This document shows positions 25,157 to 34,256 of a DNA stretch of 43,980 nucleotides, in pieces. Below the pieces are notes generated by a model. It was not told the origin of the DNA. It saw only the letters and a list, made by a program, of their open reading frames with translations, and ran no database searches. Numbering within the stretch: the stretch's first letter is position 1; the number at the start of each line of letters is the position of its first letter. Made by a program: the position numbers and the translations under genes. Origin of the DNA: an uncultured Clostridia bacterium (lineage in GTDB: Bacteria; Bacillota; Clostridia; TANB77; CAG-508); contig CALXCF010000013.1 of the NCBI GenBank assembly GCA_944386755.1, positions 1 to 43,980 of the forward strand, read 5' to 3'.

Positions 25157-25243
25157 CGATTTTATGTTAAGTTCAAGTTTTCCATCTTTAATCCTATCTT
25201 GCTTAAATTTTTTGATGCTTATAATTCCACCTTCATAAAAATA
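25154..25243 (-). pseudogene. 3' remnant of a minus-strand gene
   Basis: About 29 codons open to a TAA (25154-25156), encoding GGIISIKKFKQDRIKDGKL and a short tail, with no start codon or ribosome binding site and a stop immediately upstream. The coding-like composition and the repeat element directly after its stop, as at mutS, suggest a gene end left after deletion. Product unknown. Confidence 0.3.
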
Positions 25244-25290
25244 TTATTATATACAATTATGATTTAAAAGACATCTTCTTTATAAAGAAA

Positions 25291-25392
25291 ATGGATGCTC
25301 ATGGGAAGGCAGTTGATATTATAGTTCCTAACAAATTCAAAGGTCTTGTTATGGTAAAAAAGGGCAAAATATTAAATGTATTACACATTTAA
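25291..25392 (+). pseudogene. 33-codon ORF, possible remnant
   Basis: Encodes MDAHGKAVDIIVPNKFKGL and a short hydrophobic/basic end, stop at 25390-25392. It lacks a ribosome binding site, and coding-like sequence continues upstream in frame for eight codons to a stop. The strong terminator at 25432 is in the right place for its transcript, so it is probably the end of a deleted gene. Confidence 0.3.
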
Positions 25393-25431
25393 TTAATACC
25401 AAAAGAGTTAATGTAATTTGATAGAGCTTTA

Positions 25432-25456
25432 GGAGCCTTAAGAAAGGCTCCTTTTT
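25432..25456 (+). terminator. Orphan terminator
   Basis: Stem GGAGCC / GGCTCC with loop TTAAGAAA, followed by TTTTTCG. There is no intact gene in front of it on this strand. Confidence 0.75.
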
Positions 25457-25543
25457 CGTTCTAATCGTTCTAATCAATTGTTGCATAATCGATTCTGTAC
25501 CACTTAAATGTAAAATCAAATTAACTTATCAATACTAAAAAAT

Positions 25544-25740
25544 TCAAGCAACATTAGGTTCTTCCATATTTTTTCCAATTGTTGTTATTGCAAGAATATC
25601 AAGTGCTTTTTGATCTATTTTTCAATTTTATATGCCAATTCTAAAGCAAGGATTGGAACTTTAGTTTTTTTGTTAAAATTAGCTAATTGAGTTATGCTTC
25701 TTTCATCCCTACTTTTCTCTAGTTTCCATGTAAAAGGCAT
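25544..25740 (-). pseudogene. Frameshifted small gene after pheT
   Basis: The ATG at 25740 follows AAAGGA and lies 13 bp past the pheT stop. The first frame gives 41 residues (starts MPFTWKLEKSRDER, ends LALELAYKIEK). It stops at 25615-25617 beside a run of five A. One extra A would continue the sequence as IDQKALDILAITTIGKNMEE to a stop at 25544. A single-base deletion in a homopolymer, or a read error, is the simplest explanation. No family recognised. Confidence 0.45.
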
Positions 25741-25753
25741 GTGTTGTCCTTTT

Positions 25754-28138
25754 TTATTTCTTCACATAATAATTGTTTTCTTCAAATTTTTCAATAAGTA
25801 CTTGCAAATCATTATTAATTTCTTCACTAGATAATGTATGATCTTTAGATAAAAGCGTAAAACGTATAGTTATACTTTTTTTGTTTTGCAATTTTTTATC
25901 ATCCTCAAATATATCTACTAATTCATATTTTAATAAATCTTTTAGTTTAACTTCATCTATACATTTTTCCAAAGAGGAATATTTTTCTTCTTTATCCATT
26001 AATACACTTATATCAATTTCTACAGGCTGATATTTTGAAAATTCTTCATATTTTTTATTTATTACTTTTATTGCGTTTAATTTATCAAGATTAATTTCTA
26101 TAACTACTATATTTGTTTTATTATTAATATTATCTTTTATATTAATATTAAGTTCAGAAATATAACCTAAACTATCATTATTATATATAATCTCTGCTGA
26201 ATTCACCGGACTTATCCAATTATATTTAATATTTTTTATATCTTTCATCCTTACTTTAATATTTTTATTAAGCTCCATTATAGAATTAATTATCTCTATT
26301 CCCTTATATATTAATTCTTTACTACTTTTATTTTTACTACATAAAATAACACCTAAACTTTTAACTTCTACGCAGTTTTCACCTTTTTTTGGATATTTAA
26401 AAATTCTTCCACTTTCAAAAATATTAACATCAGAATAATATTTTATATTTTCATTTAAAGTATAAAGTAATGATGGAATCATTGATTCTCTCAATACATT
26501 AAAATTGGCATTCAAACTATTTGCTAGTTTTATATTATCTTCATTTACTTCTATTCCTAATTCTTTATTTCTTTTCTTATCATACCAAACATATGTATGT
26601 ACTTCTGATGCTCCGTATTTAATAGCTAGCAAATCTTTTATAGTATTTTCAACTTTCTTATCTTCCTCTACTTCTACGATTTTTAAAGACTGTTCTTTTG
26701 TCTGTGGTTTTATATTATCATATCCATATATTCTTGCTATTTCTTCTACTAAATCCGCTTTCATACTTACATCTTTAGTAGCTCTAAAACTTGGAACTTT
26801 TATTGTTAATATTTTTCCATTTTGTTCAACTCCAAATTCCAATGATTTCAAAATTTCTATTATTCTGTTTTCTGAAAGTTCGATACCTATTCTACTATTA
26901 ATATATTCCTTAGTAATTTGTATTTCTATTTCTGGATATTTCTTTGCATATATATCAGTCAAATTAGATACAATTCTTATTTCTTTATCATTTTCCTCTA
27001 ATAATTTAATATATCTTTTTATAGCTATATCTGTTAAGAAGGGATCTAAGCTTTTTTCATAATGAGCACTTGCATCTGTTCTTAGTTTTAAATCTAGTGC
27101 ACTTTTCCTTATACATACAGAATCAAAATTAGCAGATTCAAGTAATAATGAAATAGTTTTTTCAGTAATCTCAGAATTTTCTCCTCCCATAATTCCTGCA
27201 ATAGAAATCGGTGTATCGTTATCCCATATCATCAAAGTTCCTTTATTAATATTTCTTAAATTTCCATCCAATGTCTTGAACTGTATATCTTTATCTGTAC
27301 TTTTTACTTTTATATTATTTACTAAACTTTTATCATAAGCATGCATTGGCTGACCTAATTCTAACATTATATAATTCGTTAAATCTACCAAAAGGCTTAT
27401 TGACCTCATTCCACAATAATATAATCTAATTCTTTTATTTATATCTAATTTATTATTTTTTATATTTTCAATCTCAATTGAAGAATATCTGTAACATTTT
27501 TCTGTATCTTCAACTTTTACATTTACATCCTTAAGATTATTATAATTTTCTAATTCCTCAATTTCTAATTTTTTTAATTTTCTTCCTGTAATTGCTGCAA
27601 TTTCTCTTGCAATTCCATAATGTCCCCAAAGATCTGGTCTGTTTGTTAAAGATTTGTTGTCAACTTCAAATATAATATCATCTATATCTAATAATTTTTT
27701 TATATCTATTCCTACTTCTGTATTTTCATCTAAAATCATTACACCTGAATTATCTTCAGATATTCCTAATTCTTTTTCAGACAAACACATTCCATTACTT
27801 ACCTGTCCTGCCATCTCCACTTTTTCTATTTTTCTTCCATCAACTATACTTCCAATTTTTGCAAATGGTACTATGTCACCAACTTGAATATTTTTTGCTC
27901 CACATAAACAGGTTATAGTTTCATTTCCTGTATCAACTTTAATTATTCTTAATTTATCTGAACCAGGATGTTTTTCTATTTTGAGGATTTTAGCAGTAAT
28001 TATTCCTCCTATATTTTCTCCATGTTTTATTATTCCTTCTACTTCTGCCGTAGATAACGTAAATCTATTAATAAGTTCTTCCAAATCTATTCCGTTTAAA
28101 TCAACGAAATCCTTAATCCAATTCATTGAAATATACAT
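25754..28138 (-). CDS. pheT: Phenylalanine--tRNA ligase beta subunit
   Basis: 794 residues. With PheS forms the (alpha-beta)2 enzyme charging tRNA-Phe. Domains in order: N-terminal B1 and OB-fold tRNA-binding domain (residues ~40-150, KHPGSDKLRIIKVD), B3/B4 editing region (PMHAYDKSLV, IAGIMGGENSEIT), B5 (RIGIELSENRI), the inactive synthetase-like core, and a C-terminal anticodon-binding ferredoxin-like domain (KYQPVEIDISVLM, RFTLLSKDHTLSSEEI). Directly follows pheS with a 13-bp gap and shares its T-box. Confidence 0.97.
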   Translation of the reverse strand: MYISMNWIKDFVDLNGIDLEELINRFTLSTAEVEGIIKHGENIGGIITAKILKIEKHPGSDKLRIIKVDTGNETITCLCGAKNIQVGDIVPFAKIGSIVDGRKIEKVEMAGQVSNGMCLSEKELGISEDNSGVMILDENTEVGIDIKKLLDIDDIIFEVDNKSLTNRPDLWGHYGIAREIAAITGRKLKKLEIEELENYNNLKDVNVKVEDTEKCYRYSSIEIENIKNNKLDINKRIRLYYCGMRSISLLVDLTNYIMLELGQPMHAYDKSLVNNIKVKSTDKDIQFKTLDGNLRNINKGTLMIWDNDTPISIAGIMGGENSEITEKTISLLLESANFDSVCIRKSALDLKLRTDASAHYEKSLDPFLTDIAIKRYIKLLEENDKEIRIVSNLTDIYAKKYPEIEIQITKEYINSRIGIELSENRIIEILKSLEFGVEQNGKILTIKVPSFRATKDVSMKADLVEEIARIYGYDNIKPQTKEQSLKIVEVEEDKKVENTIKDLLAIKYGASEVHTYVWYDKKRNKELGIEVNEDNIKLANSLNANFNVLRESMIPSLLYTLNENIKYYSDVNIFESGRIFKYPKKGENCVEVKSLGVILCSKNKSSKELIYKGIEIINSIMELNKNIKVRMKDIKNIKYNWISPVNSAEIIYNNDSLGYISELNINIKDNINNKTNIVVIEINLDKLNAIKVINKKYEEFSKYQPVEIDISVLMDKEEKYSSLEKCIDEVKLKDLLKYELVDIFEDDKKLQNKKSITIRFTLLSKDHTLSSEEINNDLQVLIEKFEENNYYVKK

Positions 28139-28151
28139 TTTATTTTCCTCC

Positions 28152-29180
28152 CTATTTTATTCCTATTTGTTTTAATACCCTTAAATCTCCAGAATTCAAT
28201 AACCTCAAATCTGTAATTCCATACTTCATCATTGCCAACCTTGATAAACCTAATCCAAAAGCAAATCCAGAATACTTCTCAGAATCAATCCCTCCCATTT
28301 TCAATACTTTAGGATGTATCAGTCCACAAGGGCACAATTCAATCCATCCTGCTTGTTTACAAACCTTACAGCCTTTTCCTTCACAATACATACAACTCAC
28401 ATCTAATTCAAAACCAGGTTCAACGAAAGGAAAGAAACCAGGTCTTAATCTAACCCTCAAATCTTTCTTAAATATTTCTGATAATGTTGTTTTCATAAAG
28501 TAAATTAAATTAGCGACAGATATATCTTTATCTATCATCATTCCTTCTAATTGAAAAAATGTATTTTCATGTGATGCATCTAAATCTTCATTTCTAAAAC
28601 ATCTTCCAGGGAAAATAGCTTTTAATGGAGCCCCGTATTTTTTCATAATTCTATTCTGAGCAGCAGAAGTTTGAGTCTTTAACAATTGTCCATTCTCTAG
28701 CCAATATGTATCTTGCATATCACGTGCAGGATGATATTTAGGTACATTTACAGCTTCAAAATTATTGTATTCCGTTTCCACCTCGTTTCCATCTTCTACT
28801 GTAAATCCCATCGTTCTAAATATTTCTTCAATTTCCCTTTGGACAATTGTTATTGGATGTAACGAACCTAATTCTTCCTTTACAGGTAATGAAAAATCCA
28901 CTTTTTCTTCGCTTTCTAATCTTTTATTCAATTCTTGATTTTTTAATACTTGCTTTTTTTCTTCTATTTTATTTTCTATCAACCTTTTTAAATCATTGAC
29001 AGCTTTGCCTATTTTTGGTCTTTGACTTTCATCATAACTTTTTAAATTCTTCAAAATTTGGGTAAGCTCACCCTTTCTTCCCAAAATTTCGCTCTTTAAT
29101 TTTTCCAAACTATTTATTTCTTCAACTTGAGAAATTTGGATTTCTACTTTTTCCTTAATTTTTTTTAATTTTTCTTCCAT
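28152..29180 (-). CDS. pheS: Phenylalanine--tRNA ligase alpha subunit
   Basis: 342 residues, the catalytic class II subunit. Seen: an N-terminal coiled coil that grips the tRNA (residues 1-90), HPITIVQREIEEIFRTMGF, motif 2 type PGRCFRNEDLDASHENTFFQ, the Cys-rich insert CMYCEGKGCKVC (unusual in enterics but found in many Firmicutes-type PheS), and motif 3 GFAFGLGLSRLAMMKYGI. Controlled by a T-box in its leader. Confidence 0.97.
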   Translation of the reverse strand: MEEKLKKIKEKVEIQISQVEEINSLEKLKSEILGRKGELTQILKNLKSYDESQRPKIGKAVNDLKRLIENKIEEKKQVLKNQELNKRLESEEKVDFSLPVKEELGSLHPITIVQREIEEIFRTMGFTVEDGNEVETEYNNFEAVNVPKYHPARDMQDTYWLENGQLLKTQTSAAQNRIMKKYGAPLKAIFPGRCFRNEDLDASHENTFFQLEGMMIDKDISVANLIYFMKTTLSEIFKKDLRVRLRPGFFPFVEPGFELDVSCMYCEGKGCKVCKQAGWIELCPCGLIHPKVLKMGGIDSEKYSGFAFGLGLSRLAMMKYGITDLRLLNSGDLRVLKQIGIK

Positions 29181-29208
29181 TATTATCTTCCTTTCTGCTT
29201 ATTATATA

Positions 29209-29409
29209 CAAAAAAGCCTTCTCGTTTATAGGACGAAAAGGCTTTTATTCCGCGGTACCACCTATATTTATTTATTATTTCGAATAAATACACTTAATAA
29301 TTACTATAACGGGTTACACCGCTTATACTTACTAGTTTTTTCAGTATAAGACCTCCAAGTGAAATTTCAATTTTGAGTATAAAATAGATTTTCAGCCTAA
29401 GATCTATTT
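29209..29409 (-). ncRNA. T-box leader sensing uncharged tRNA-Phe
   Basis: The minus-strand leader of pheS has the T-box core AGGTGGTACCGCGG (29250-29263), followed by the terminator hairpin (29209-29247: AAAAGCCTTTTCGTCC paired with GAGAAGGCTTTTTT). An upstream stem I region contains a TTC triplet (29361-29363) followed by A that can serve as the Phe specifier. Uncharged tRNA-Phe pairs with both sites and favours the antiterminator, switching pheST on. A TATAAT box lies at 29416-29421. Confidence 0.9.
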
Positions 29410-29560
29410 TCTCTAATTATACTATATCAAAATCTACTTTGCTTTTCAACGGTTCAAGTTATTAACATATCAATTGGATTTTACCATCTTTTCTTTTCTT
29501 TGTCAAGAAGTTTCAAAAATTTTTACGCAAAAATTTTTACGCAAAAACATATAATTCATT

Positions 29561-30124
29561 TTATAGATTTTTCAAATAACTAAGTAATTTATCTAAAGCT
29601 TTTTTTCTGTGATTCATAAAATTATTATCTTCATTTACATCTATTAAATATTGATCATATCCATTAGGAATAAATATACTACTAAATGGAAAGTCATTAT
29701 TATCTATTTTATCATCTTTAATATCAATTTTCCCTTCTAATTTTCCCTCAAATAGTTTATATTCTAGACCATCAATCGAATATAATATTGTAGTTTTAAA
29801 ATACGCAGTATTATCTGTATTTAGTATTAATCTTCTTATGCCCTCAATTCCTAATGATTTAACCACAAATTTAGTTAATGTTCCTGGAAAATTGTTATAT
29901 TTATTGAAATATATTCCTGTTTCGTCAATTATAAAAGGTCCTTTTACTTTAGGTATAGCTTGTTTCATTTTGTCAATTAATATTTCTTCTTGAGATAAAG
30001 ATTGTATTTCAAAAAATTTAATTGCATTGGAACTTAATCTTATATCATTTACCCTTGATTTAATAAAATTATTTGCTTCTTCAAGTTTAGAATTATTTCC
30101 TGTACAAAATTCTATTTTTTTCAT
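29561..30124 (-). CDS. RdgB/HAM1-like nucleoside triphosphate pyrophosphatase
   Basis: 187 residues. The fold is that of XTP/dITP diphosphatases: FCTGNNSKLEEANNFI at the N-terminus, FIIDETGIYFNKYNNFPG (cf. family DSGLxVxALxxxPG) and a C-terminal FIPNGYD ... MNHRKKALDKL in the place of SHRxKAL. Several usual residues differ, so it is divergent from housekeeping RdgB. It is the last gene of the RiPP/nucleobase operon, 15 bp after the M14-like gene, and may sanitise or consume a modified nucleotide made by the cluster. Confidence 0.8.
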   Translation of the reverse strand: MKKIEFCTGNNSKLEEANNFIKSRVNDIRLSSNAIKFFEIQSLSQEEILIDKMKQAIPKVKGPFIIDETGIYFNKYNNFPGTLTKFVVKSLGIEGIRRLILNTDNTAYFKTTILYSIDGLEYKLFEGKLEGKIDIKDDKIDNNDFPFSSIFIPNGYDQYLIDVNEDNNFMNHRKKALDKLLSYLKNL

Positions 30125-30139
30125 AAAAATATATCCTTT

Positions 30140-31063
30140 CTATATTTCATTTTTTGATACAATATATATTAAATCGCCTGCATTTATCATTTTTTTCATT
30201 GCCAATTGTATTATCAATCCAGTATTCTCTTCATTATATAATATTTCTTTTGTTTCTAAATCTAAATCTAAAATAAATCCGATTTTTTCTCCTTTTTTTA
30301 TTTCATCTCCAACTTTCTTTTCTGGAAAAAATAACCCACTCTTCTGTGCTACATATCTATTTACATCACCGATTACAACATAATTTTTTTTATCTATCTT
30401 TTCTTCTTGATTACTTATTTTTAAATATCTTAGAACGTTAATTAATGATTTCACTACTCTTTCTTCTTTTATATTATCATAAATAGTATCACTTGATAAC
30501 TCAATCACAAATCCTGGAATATTTTTTCTTTCATTTAAAAATCCATACATTGAATGCACGTACTTAGAACTTAGTGTTGTAACAATATCAGGATTGAAAA
30601 CTGTCAGCATTTCACTTGATATTTTTTTAATATTTTCACTATTATTTTCCACTATAATTCCTTGTAATAAACTATGAAGACTCCATTCATGAATATCAAT
30701 ATAATAATCACATGATAGAATTTCATTAAGTATACATCTACAAATTCTTTCAGTAATTGTCCCATTATTATTTCCTGGAACAACCCTATTCATATCTTGT
30801 ATATCTTTTGGTGAACATCTACTATTAAAGAATGCTGCTATCGGATTAGATATTAATATTATCTTCACATATCCATTTAATTTATTATCTTTAATATTTT
30901 GGAGCATATTTCTTATAATGTATAAACTGGATGTCTCATTTCCATGAATACAACAGGTAATTGCTAAACTCTTTTTTAAATTCTTTTTACCTATTTCTAT
31001 AATTGGTATCTTAGCTTCTATAATTCCTAAATCAATATTTATATACTTAAATTTTTTATTCAT
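30140..31063 (-). CDS. AstE/AspA-like zinc hydrolase (M14 superfamily)
   Basis: 307 residues. Like succinylglutamate desuccinylase/aspartoacylase: zinc ligands His40 and Glu43 in CCIHGNETS, Arg93 in MNR, His125 in DIHEW, and the general base Glu188 in FVIELS. The C-terminal ~75 residues form the beta-rich domain of the family (GLFFPEKKVGDEIKKGEKIG). It hydrolyses N-acyl or amide bonds; in this operon it could trim a peptide or deprotect an amino acid. Lies 29 bp after the second radical SAM gene. Confidence 0.85.
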   Translation of the reverse strand: MNKKFKYINIDLGIIEAKIPIIEIGKKNLKKSLAITCCIHGNETSSLYIIRNMLQNIKDNKLNGYVKIILISNPIAAFFNSRCSPKDIQDMNRVVPGNNNGTITERICRCILNEILSCDYYIDIHEWSLHSLLQGIIVENNSENIKKISSEMLTVFNPDIVTTLSSKYVHSMYGFLNERKNIPGFVIELSSDTIYDNIKEERVVKSLINVLRYLKISNQEEKIDKKNYVVIGDVNRYVAQKSGLFFPEKKVGDEIKKGEKIGFILDLDLETKEILYNEENTGLIIQLAMKKMINAGDLIYIVSKNEI

Positions 31064-31092
31064 ATTAAATTTCCTTTCACTTTAATTTCCTT

Positions 31093-32106
31093 TCACTTTA
31101 ATTTCCAACAATAAGAATCTTCCCCATATAAGTTTCCCTTATACAAAGCTCTTACTCTACATCCGCCACAATATTTATTATACTCGCATTTATTACAAAC
31201 ATCGAAATTCCTTTCTCTAATCTTTTTAAAAATTTCACTATTATCCCAAATATCTTTAAAGTTATTCTTTTTTAAATTTCCACAAACAGTATCAACACAA
31301 AATGAACATGGGACTATATCTCCATTTTCTAATATTGCACATGTAGTAATTCCTGCTGGGCAACCTACATTTAATATATTTGGATTTTTTTTTGAATGGT
31401 AATATTCTAATCCTACTTGCATTAGAAACCCCATTTCTCCTTTTATTTCCATTTTACCGCTATATTTATTTCTTTTTTGTTTCCATATTTCTATGTATTT
31501 TGACAAAAATTTATCTTCTACTAAATTCATATTTTCTTTGGCATTTCCAATTGGTAACATTGCATTAGTTTTATGTGCTTTAGCACCAATTTTATATGCA
31601 AAATCAATTATATTTGAATATTCTTCAACAGTTTGATTAGATATAACTGTAACCAACATAATAGGAATGTTATATTTCTTTAACAATTCGATTCCATTTA
31701 ATGTTTTCTTAAAGCAACCTTTTACATTTCTAATTTTATCATGTATTTCTTCATTACAACCATCAAGTGAAACCTGTACACCTTTAATCTGATTTTCCAC
31801 CATTCTTTTTGCTATTTCATCTGTTATCAATACTGCATTTGTTGAAACAGTGACTCTTATTCCGAGTTTATTCATATATTCTACTACGTCAAAAAAATAT
31901 GGATATAAAAGAGGTTCTCCTCCACTAATATTAATTCCAAAAACCTTATTTTCTCTTAATTGTTTTATTATATTAAAAGCCGTCTCTTTGCTCATATTTA
32001 ATTTAGATTCTCCACTTTTAGAATGGCAATGTAAACATCTCAAATTACACGCATTTGTAAATTTCATAGTAACATTAATTGGTGCAGAAATATAATTGTT
32101 TTTCAT
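31093..32106 (-). CDS. Radical SAM/SPASM enzyme (second of the cluster)
   Basis: 337 residues. The SAM-cleaving [4Fe-4S] motif is CNLRCLHC (Cys20, 24, 27), with ISGGEP as the SAM-binding glycine motif. The C-terminal SPASM region has Cys 249, 256, 267, 270, 275, 304, 307, 313, 316 and 333 for auxiliary clusters (CEYNKYCGGCRVRA). Such enzymes install C-C, C-S or C-H changes in ribosomal peptides. There is no N-terminal recognition domain, so it probably relies on the PqqD-like protein whose gene overlaps its start by 4 bp. Confidence 0.92.
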   Translation of the reverse strand: MKNNYISAPINVTMKFTNACNLRCLHCHSKSGESKLNMSKETAFNIIKQLRENKVFGINISGGEPLLYPYFFDVVEYMNKLGIRVTVSTNAVLITDEIAKRMVENQIKGVQVSLDGCNEEIHDKIRNVKGCFKKTLNGIELLKKYNIPIMLVTVISNQTVEEYSNIIDFAYKIGAKAHKTNAMLPIGNAKENMNLVEDKFLSKYIEIWKQKRNKYSGKMEIKGEMGFLMQVGLEYYHSKKNPNILNVGCPAGITTCAILENGDIVPCSFCVDTVCGNLKKNNFKDIWDNSEIFKKIRERNFDVCNKCEYNKYCGGCRVRALYKGNLYGEDSYCWKLK

Positions 32107-32294
32107 ATAATTCCCTCTCTTTTCAATACATTTATTATTTCATCATTATTATAATCTATAGTATTATTATTATAATCTATACTATTCGCTACATTCTTAT
32201 TAAAAATTAATAATTTTTTAGTTTTAGGTGATAACATTAATAAATCGCCCATTTCTTCTCTAAAGATCACGTCTTTATTTATTTTATATAACAT
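32103..32294 (-). CDS. PqqD-like RiPP recognition protein
   Basis: 63 residues. YKINKDVIFREEMGDLLMLS followed by KTKKLLIFNKNVANSI has the beta-strand pattern of PqqD-type RiPP recognition elements (V-x-x-R-E-E-x-x-G-x-L-L...LN). These bind the leader peptide and present it to a radical SAM enzyme. GGGGAGG precedes the ATG. Starts inside the preceding radical SAM gene (16-bp overlap) and its stop overlaps the next one. The tail is Asn-rich and shorter than the family's usual C-terminal helices. Confidence 0.65.
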   Translation of the reverse strand: MLYKINKDVIFREEMGDLLMLSPKTKKLLIFNKNVANSIDYNNNTIDYNNDEIINVLKREGII

Positions 32295-33571
32295 GTTGGA
32301 TCCTCCCCTCTAATACTCTTAGTTTTCGCATAAGCAGATGCCCTACAACCTCCTTGACAATTAAATTTATACTCACAATTTTTGCACTTTCCCTCTAATT
32401 CATTTATATTTCTAAAGTCATTTAATATATTTGATTCTTTCCAAATTTTTAATAAAGAGTTCTCTTTTATATTTCCACAGATTAACTCTTTATAATTCAG
32501 AAAAGAACATGGATAAACATTTCCATTAACATCAATAGATATTGTTGATCTCCCTGCTGAACATCCATATAATCCATCTTTTAGCCAAGGAATCTTTTTT
32601 ATACTATAGTTATCCATCATATTTTCATCTATTCTTACAGGAATTTTAAATTGTTTTCTTCTATTTCTTAATTCATTAACAAAATTTTCAAATTCTTTAG
32701 GAGTAATTTGTAAAATCTCTTTATTTTCTTCTCCTCTTCCATCCTCTATAAACTTCATAATTCTATATGAATCTACATTTAAATTATCAGCAATTTTAAT
32801 AATATTAAATATTTTATCATAATTATACTTGCATAACACAGTTGATATAGAAGTATTAAACTTTTCTTTCACCTTTCTTATGTTAGATATAACTCTTTCA
32901 AAATAGTCTGCTCCTCTAATTTTTAAATATGTATTGGGAGAATCTCCATCAAGACTTATCTGTATAAATTTTAATCCTGCTTTATATAACCTATCAATAA
33001 CTTCATCTGTAAACAATATTCCATTAGATACTAATTCTATTTCTACACCTTTTGATATAGAATATTCTATTACTTTTTCAATACTTTTATATAATAATGG
33101 TTCTCCTCCACCAATAGCCAAAAATTCACATCCATAGTTAGATAACTCATCTATCAATTTATAAATTGTATTAATATCTAAAAAGTTAGGCTTTCCACCT
33201 CCAGCTGATGTATAACAATGTTTACAATTTAAATTACATTGTTCTGTTATTTCTAATGAAACAAATCTAGGAAATATAAGACTATTTTCAATCTTATAAT
33301 CAACCTCTATTACTTTTCCATACTGATTTGTGTCTTTGTTTACTATTATCTTTTTACTCAAAGCACTTTTTATAAAATTTGAAACTCTTTCTTCATTAAG
33401 GTTCAACTCATGGGCAATTTCTTCTATACTTTTTCCTGTGCATCTTTTTAATATTTCAAAATTATCTAAAGATACATTGTATCTTTTTCCATTTCTTAAT
33501 AAAATAATAGCCCCAAAATTTTCCTTTCTAATTATTGCGTTATCTTTTATATAAAAAACTTCTTTTTTCAA
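32279..33571 (-). CDS. Radical SAM/SPASM peptide maturase with N-terminal RRE domain
   Basis: 430 residues. Residues 1-85 resemble a PqqD-type recognition domain (NAIIRKENFGAIILLRNGKR ... VSLDNFEILKRCTG ... a helix-turn-helix-like end). The radical SAM core has CNLNCKHC (Cys112, 116, 119) and GGGEP. The SPASM region has Cys 337, 355, 365, 396, 399, 405, 409 and 427 (CEYKFNCQGGCRASA). This organisation is that of sactipeptide/cyclophane-type maturases and strongly indicates a ribosomal peptide substrate. The start is a TTG with GGAGG 9 nt upstream. Confidence 0.92.
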   Translation of the reverse strand: MKKEVFYIKDNAIIRKENFGAIILLRNGKRYNVSLDNFEILKRCTGKSIEEIAHELNLNEERVSNFIKSALSKKIIVNKDTNQYGKVIEVDYKIENSLIFPRFVSLEITEQCNLNCKHCYTSAGGGKPNFLDINTIYKLIDELSNYGCEFLAIGGGEPLLYKSIEKVIEYSISKGVEIELVSNGILFTDEVIDRLYKAGLKFIQISLDGDSPNTYLKIRGADYFERVISNIRKVKEKFNTSISTVLCKYNYDKIFNIIKIADNLNVDSYRIMKFIEDGRGEENKEILQITPKEFENFVNELRNRRKQFKIPVRIDENMMDNYSIKKIPWLKDGLYGCSAGRSTISIDVNGNVYPCSFLNYKELICGNIKENSLLKIWKESNILNDFRNINELEGKCKNCEYKFNCQGGCRASAYAKTKSIRGEDPTCYIK

Positions 33572-33593
33572 ATTTCAAATCCTCCATATATAA

Positions 33594-34256
33594 TCAATTT
33601 AAAAAATCTCTTAGCTTAACTTCTTTATATTTTTCCTTTTCTATCTTTGAAACATTTTTTTCTATATTTTGCAATAGCTTTTTTATATTTTTTTCTTTAT
33701 CTTGTAAATAGTCATTCCAAATAGTTAGATTTTCTGAAGCTGTATATACCGCTTTATAATGCAAGTCACTTAGTTCTCCAGAAAAAAAATTTGAAAAGTA
33801 TTTTTCTCCAGTTAATCTTTTTCTGATTTCGCACTCTGCTACAAGAAATGCTATTGTTTCATCTGTTATTCTCGAAATAATATTTCTTTTTCTGTATTTA
33901 TATATTAATATGTGTGTAATTTCATGACAAATAGTAACTAAATTAAAATATTTATATTCTTTTTTATAACCAAATAAAATTTCTTTTGTTTCACAATTAC
34001 ACGCTCCTACAGGAACTTCTTTTGGAAATATGTATATTTTTATTATATAATTATTATCCAAGCCAGGCAATATCTCATTTAATATATTAATTAGTTCTTC
34101 TTCTTTTTCATTCCATTCTTTCTCAATAGATTTTTTATTTTCAGTTGCTTTTCTAATAATCTCATCCTTAGAATAATTATTCAAATCAATTTGCCTCATT
34201 TTAGCTACTTCTTGAATTTTGTTAAAATCAACTTTATATTCTATTTTCATAGTCAA
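33594..34256 (-). CDS. Zinc metallopeptidase-like protein, candidate leader peptidase
   Basis: 220 residues. HEITH (His111, Glu112, His115) and a downstream TDETIAFLVAECE that can supply the third ligand make it a gluzincin-type protein. A Cys pair (GACNCE, residues 85-89) precedes it. No signal peptide, so it acts in the cytoplasm. It overlaps the methyltransferase stop by 4 bp and lies 22 bp before the radical SAM gene, a position that fits removal of a leader from the modified peptide. The peptidase family could not be fixed by eye. Confidence 0.7.
   Translation of the reverse strand: MTMKIEYKVDFNKIQEVAKMRQIDLNNYSKDEIIRKATENKKSIEKEWNEKEEELINILNEILPGLDNNYIIKIYIFPKEVPVGACNCETKEILFGYKKEYKYFNLVTICHEITHILIYKYRKRNIISRITDETIAFLVAECEIRKRLTGEKYFSNFFSGELSDLHYKAVYTASENLTIWNDYLQDKEKNIKKLLQNIEKNVSKIEKEKYKEVKLRDFLN

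Larger units (their letters stand above)
24937..25753. other. 817-bp gap with gene remnants, two terminators and a repeat
   Basis: The gap between the 24154 gene and pheT holds no intact gene. In order: an AT-rich stretch, a terminator (25046-25075), a GGGAC element (25096-25156), the 3' end of a lost minus-strand ORF (25154-25243), a 33-codon plus-strand ORF without a ribosome binding site (25291-25392), a terminator (25432-25456), an unremarkable stretch, and a frameshifted small ORF after pheT (25544-25740). Confidence 0.6.

Noticed and set aside
29511..29546. Direct repeat AAAAATTTTTACGC twice after the RdgB-like gene
   Set aside because: Two short AT-rich copies could be chance; they might act as a weak terminator but no clear stem and U-tract can be defined.
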